From Minwuia thermotolerans (GTDB taxonomy: Bacteria; Pseudomonadota; Alphaproteobacteria; Minwuiales; Minwuiaceae), in assembly GCF_002924445.1 (NCBI RefSeq), contig NZ_PIGG01000064.1, positions 1 through 64,000 on the forward strand: a stretch of DNA of 64,000 nucleotides, given 5' to 3'. The notes below the pieces were generated by a model. It was not told the origin of the DNA. It did not search any database and saw only the letters and a list, made by a program, of their open reading frames with translations. The translations under genes were made by a program, and so were the position numbers. This document shows positions 63,062 to 64,000 of this stretch, in pieces. How positions within the stretch are numbered: position 1 is the stretch's first letter; every line of letters begins with the position of its first letter.

Positions 63062-64000
63062 ATGAAAAGGAACCTGCTCGCCGCTGTCGCGGCCGGCGCG
63101 CTTCTCGCAACATCCGGGCCGGCTTTCGCCGGTATGGAGGAGGCGAAGAAGTGGATCGACAACGAGTTCCAGCCATCGACGCTGACCAAGGAAGAGCAGC
63201 AGGCGGAGTTGGAATGGTTCATCAAGGCCGCGGAGCCTTTCAAGGGCATGGAGATCAACGTGCTGTCGGAAACCATTCCGACACACGAATATGAATCGAA
63301 AGTGCTCACGAAGGCGTTCGAGGAAATAACCGGTATCAAGGTCAATCACCAGCTTCTGGGCGAGGGCGAGGTCGTGCAGGCCGTGCAGACCCAGATGCAG
63401 ACCAACCGCAACCTCTACGACGCCTACATCAACGATTCGGATCTGATCGGCACGCACTCCAGACTGCAGCTCGCCGTCAACCTCACCGACTGGATGGCCG
63501 GCGACGGCAAGGACGTGACCCTGCCGACGCTGGACATCGACGATTTCATCGGCAAGTCGTTCACCACCGGCCCGGACGGCAAGCTCTACCAGCTTCCCGA
63601 CCAGCAGTTCGCCAACCTCTACTGGTTCCGCAAGGACTGGTTCGACCGTCCGGAACTGCAGAAGCAGTTCAAGGAGATGTACGGCTACGACCTGGGCGTT
63701 CCGGTCAACTGGTCGGCCTATGAGGACATCGCCGAGTTCTTCTCCGAGCACGTCAAGGAGATCGACGGCGTCCGCGTCTATGGCCACATGGACTATGGCA
63801 AGCGCGCGCCGGATCTCGGCTGGCGCATGACCGACGCCTGGCTGTCGATGGCCGGCGCCGGCTCCAAGGGCCTGCCCAACGGCCAGCCCATCGACGAATG
63901 GGGCATCCGCATGGAGGAAGGCTCGTGCAATCCGGAAGGCGCCTCGGTCAGCCGCGGCGGCGGCGCGAACGGCCCTGCGGCCGTCTACGCCATCCGCAAG
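63062..64000 (+). CDS. glpV: Glycerol-type ABC transporter solute-binding protein (partial, cut by window end)
   Basis: The 313 codons seen encode a precursor with a signal peptide ending SGPAFAG and a family-1 binding fold. GMEEAKKWIDNEFQPSTL, then MEINVLSETIPTHEYESKVL and LYDAYINDSDLIGTHSR look like GlpV, the glycerol-binding protein of the rhizobial GlpSTPQUV importer. AGGGAGGG precedes the ATG. Its divergent position from glpR-glpD supports glycerol. The gene is open at the window edge and its permeases should lie beyond it. The gene name is inferred from context. Confidence 0.8.
   Translation, partial: MKRNLLAAVAAGALLATSGPAFAGMEEAKKWIDNEFQPSTLTKEEQQAELEWFIKAAEPFKGMEINVLSETIPTHEYESKVLTKAFEEITGIKVNHQLLGEGEVVQAVQTQMQTNRNLYDAYINDSDLIGTHSRLQLAVNLTDWMAGDGKDVTLPTLDIDDFIGKSFTTGPDGKLYQLPDQQFANLYWFRKDWFDRPELQKQFKEMYGYDLGVPVNWSAYEDIAEFFSEHVKEIDGVRVYGHMDYGKRAPDLGWRMTDAWLSMAGAGSKGLPNGQPIDEWGIRMEEGSCNPEGASVSRGGGANGPAAVYAIRK

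Overview
The window is dense, high-GC bacterial chromosome with about 60 genes, most of them in short co-oriented runs with ATGA-type overlaps. The gene families point to an alphaproteobacterium, and a Rhodospirillales-like, salt-adapted, aerobic to microaerobic heterotroph is my best guess. The signs are FNR/FixK-type boxes, a BigR/SqrR sulfide switch, TRAP and glycerol ABC uptake, an ectoine hydroxylase, a small phasin and GTG/TTG starts. No tRNA, rRNA, CRISPR array, intact insertion sequence or prophage was seen. A degenerate, 21-bp phased TTCCCTG repeat lies at the left edge.

Layout: 0.4-2.8 kb holds a Bcr/CflA-like exporter, a small unknown protein and a Ddn-type (F420-like) oxidoreductase. 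2.8-6.2 kb is a TonB energy operon (secreted protein, ExbB, two ExbD, TonB) behind a Fur-like box; the second ExbD has Asn in place of the channel Asp. 6.2-10 kb has a SnoaL-like protein, MtgA, an orphan EctD and an MFS carrier. 10.3-18.2 kb has a secreted OB-fold protein and a PCMT-erythromycin esterase fusion, converging on an operon of cyclase, methyltransferase, binding-protein/permease fusion and second permease that has no ATPase gene. 18.3-21 kb carries a LOG protein, a zinc-ribbon protein and a thiolase-like/DUF35 pair.

21-33 kb is a stress module. FtsH, a USP-like protein and a Lon-like protease run leftward. A phasin-like protein, a small HTH-like protein, a host-attachment-type protein, a hibernation-factor/cold-shock fusion, a DUF3775 protein and a MacB-type exporter run rightward. 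Three good FNR/FixK-type boxes (23069, 26472, 27237) sit at its transcription-unit boundaries, so I read it as one oxygen-limitation regulon combining proteolysis, ribosome protection and envelope export.

33-41 kb holds a quinone oxidoreductase, an HhH-GPD-like protein, an SDR, a D-aminoacylase, a TauD-type dioxygenase and an acyl-CoA dehydrogenase/DUF6285/phosphotransferase operon. 40.9-44.5 kb is a sulfide/persulfide system: rhodanese and BigR-type repressor, divergent from an ETHE1-like dioxygenase and SulP transporter across a 39-bp near-palindrome. 44.6-57.6 kb combines a VOC protein, a TetR regulator with palindromic operator, a biotin carrier, two carboxyltransferases, a CoA ligase, a TRAP transporter and an indolepyruvate ferredoxin oxidoreductase broken by a one-base frameshift. 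57.6-64 kb has a CPA2 antiporter, an acyl-CoA dehydrogenase, a cytochrome c, GlpD, GlpR and, divergently, the start of a glycerol ABC uptake operon cut by the window end.
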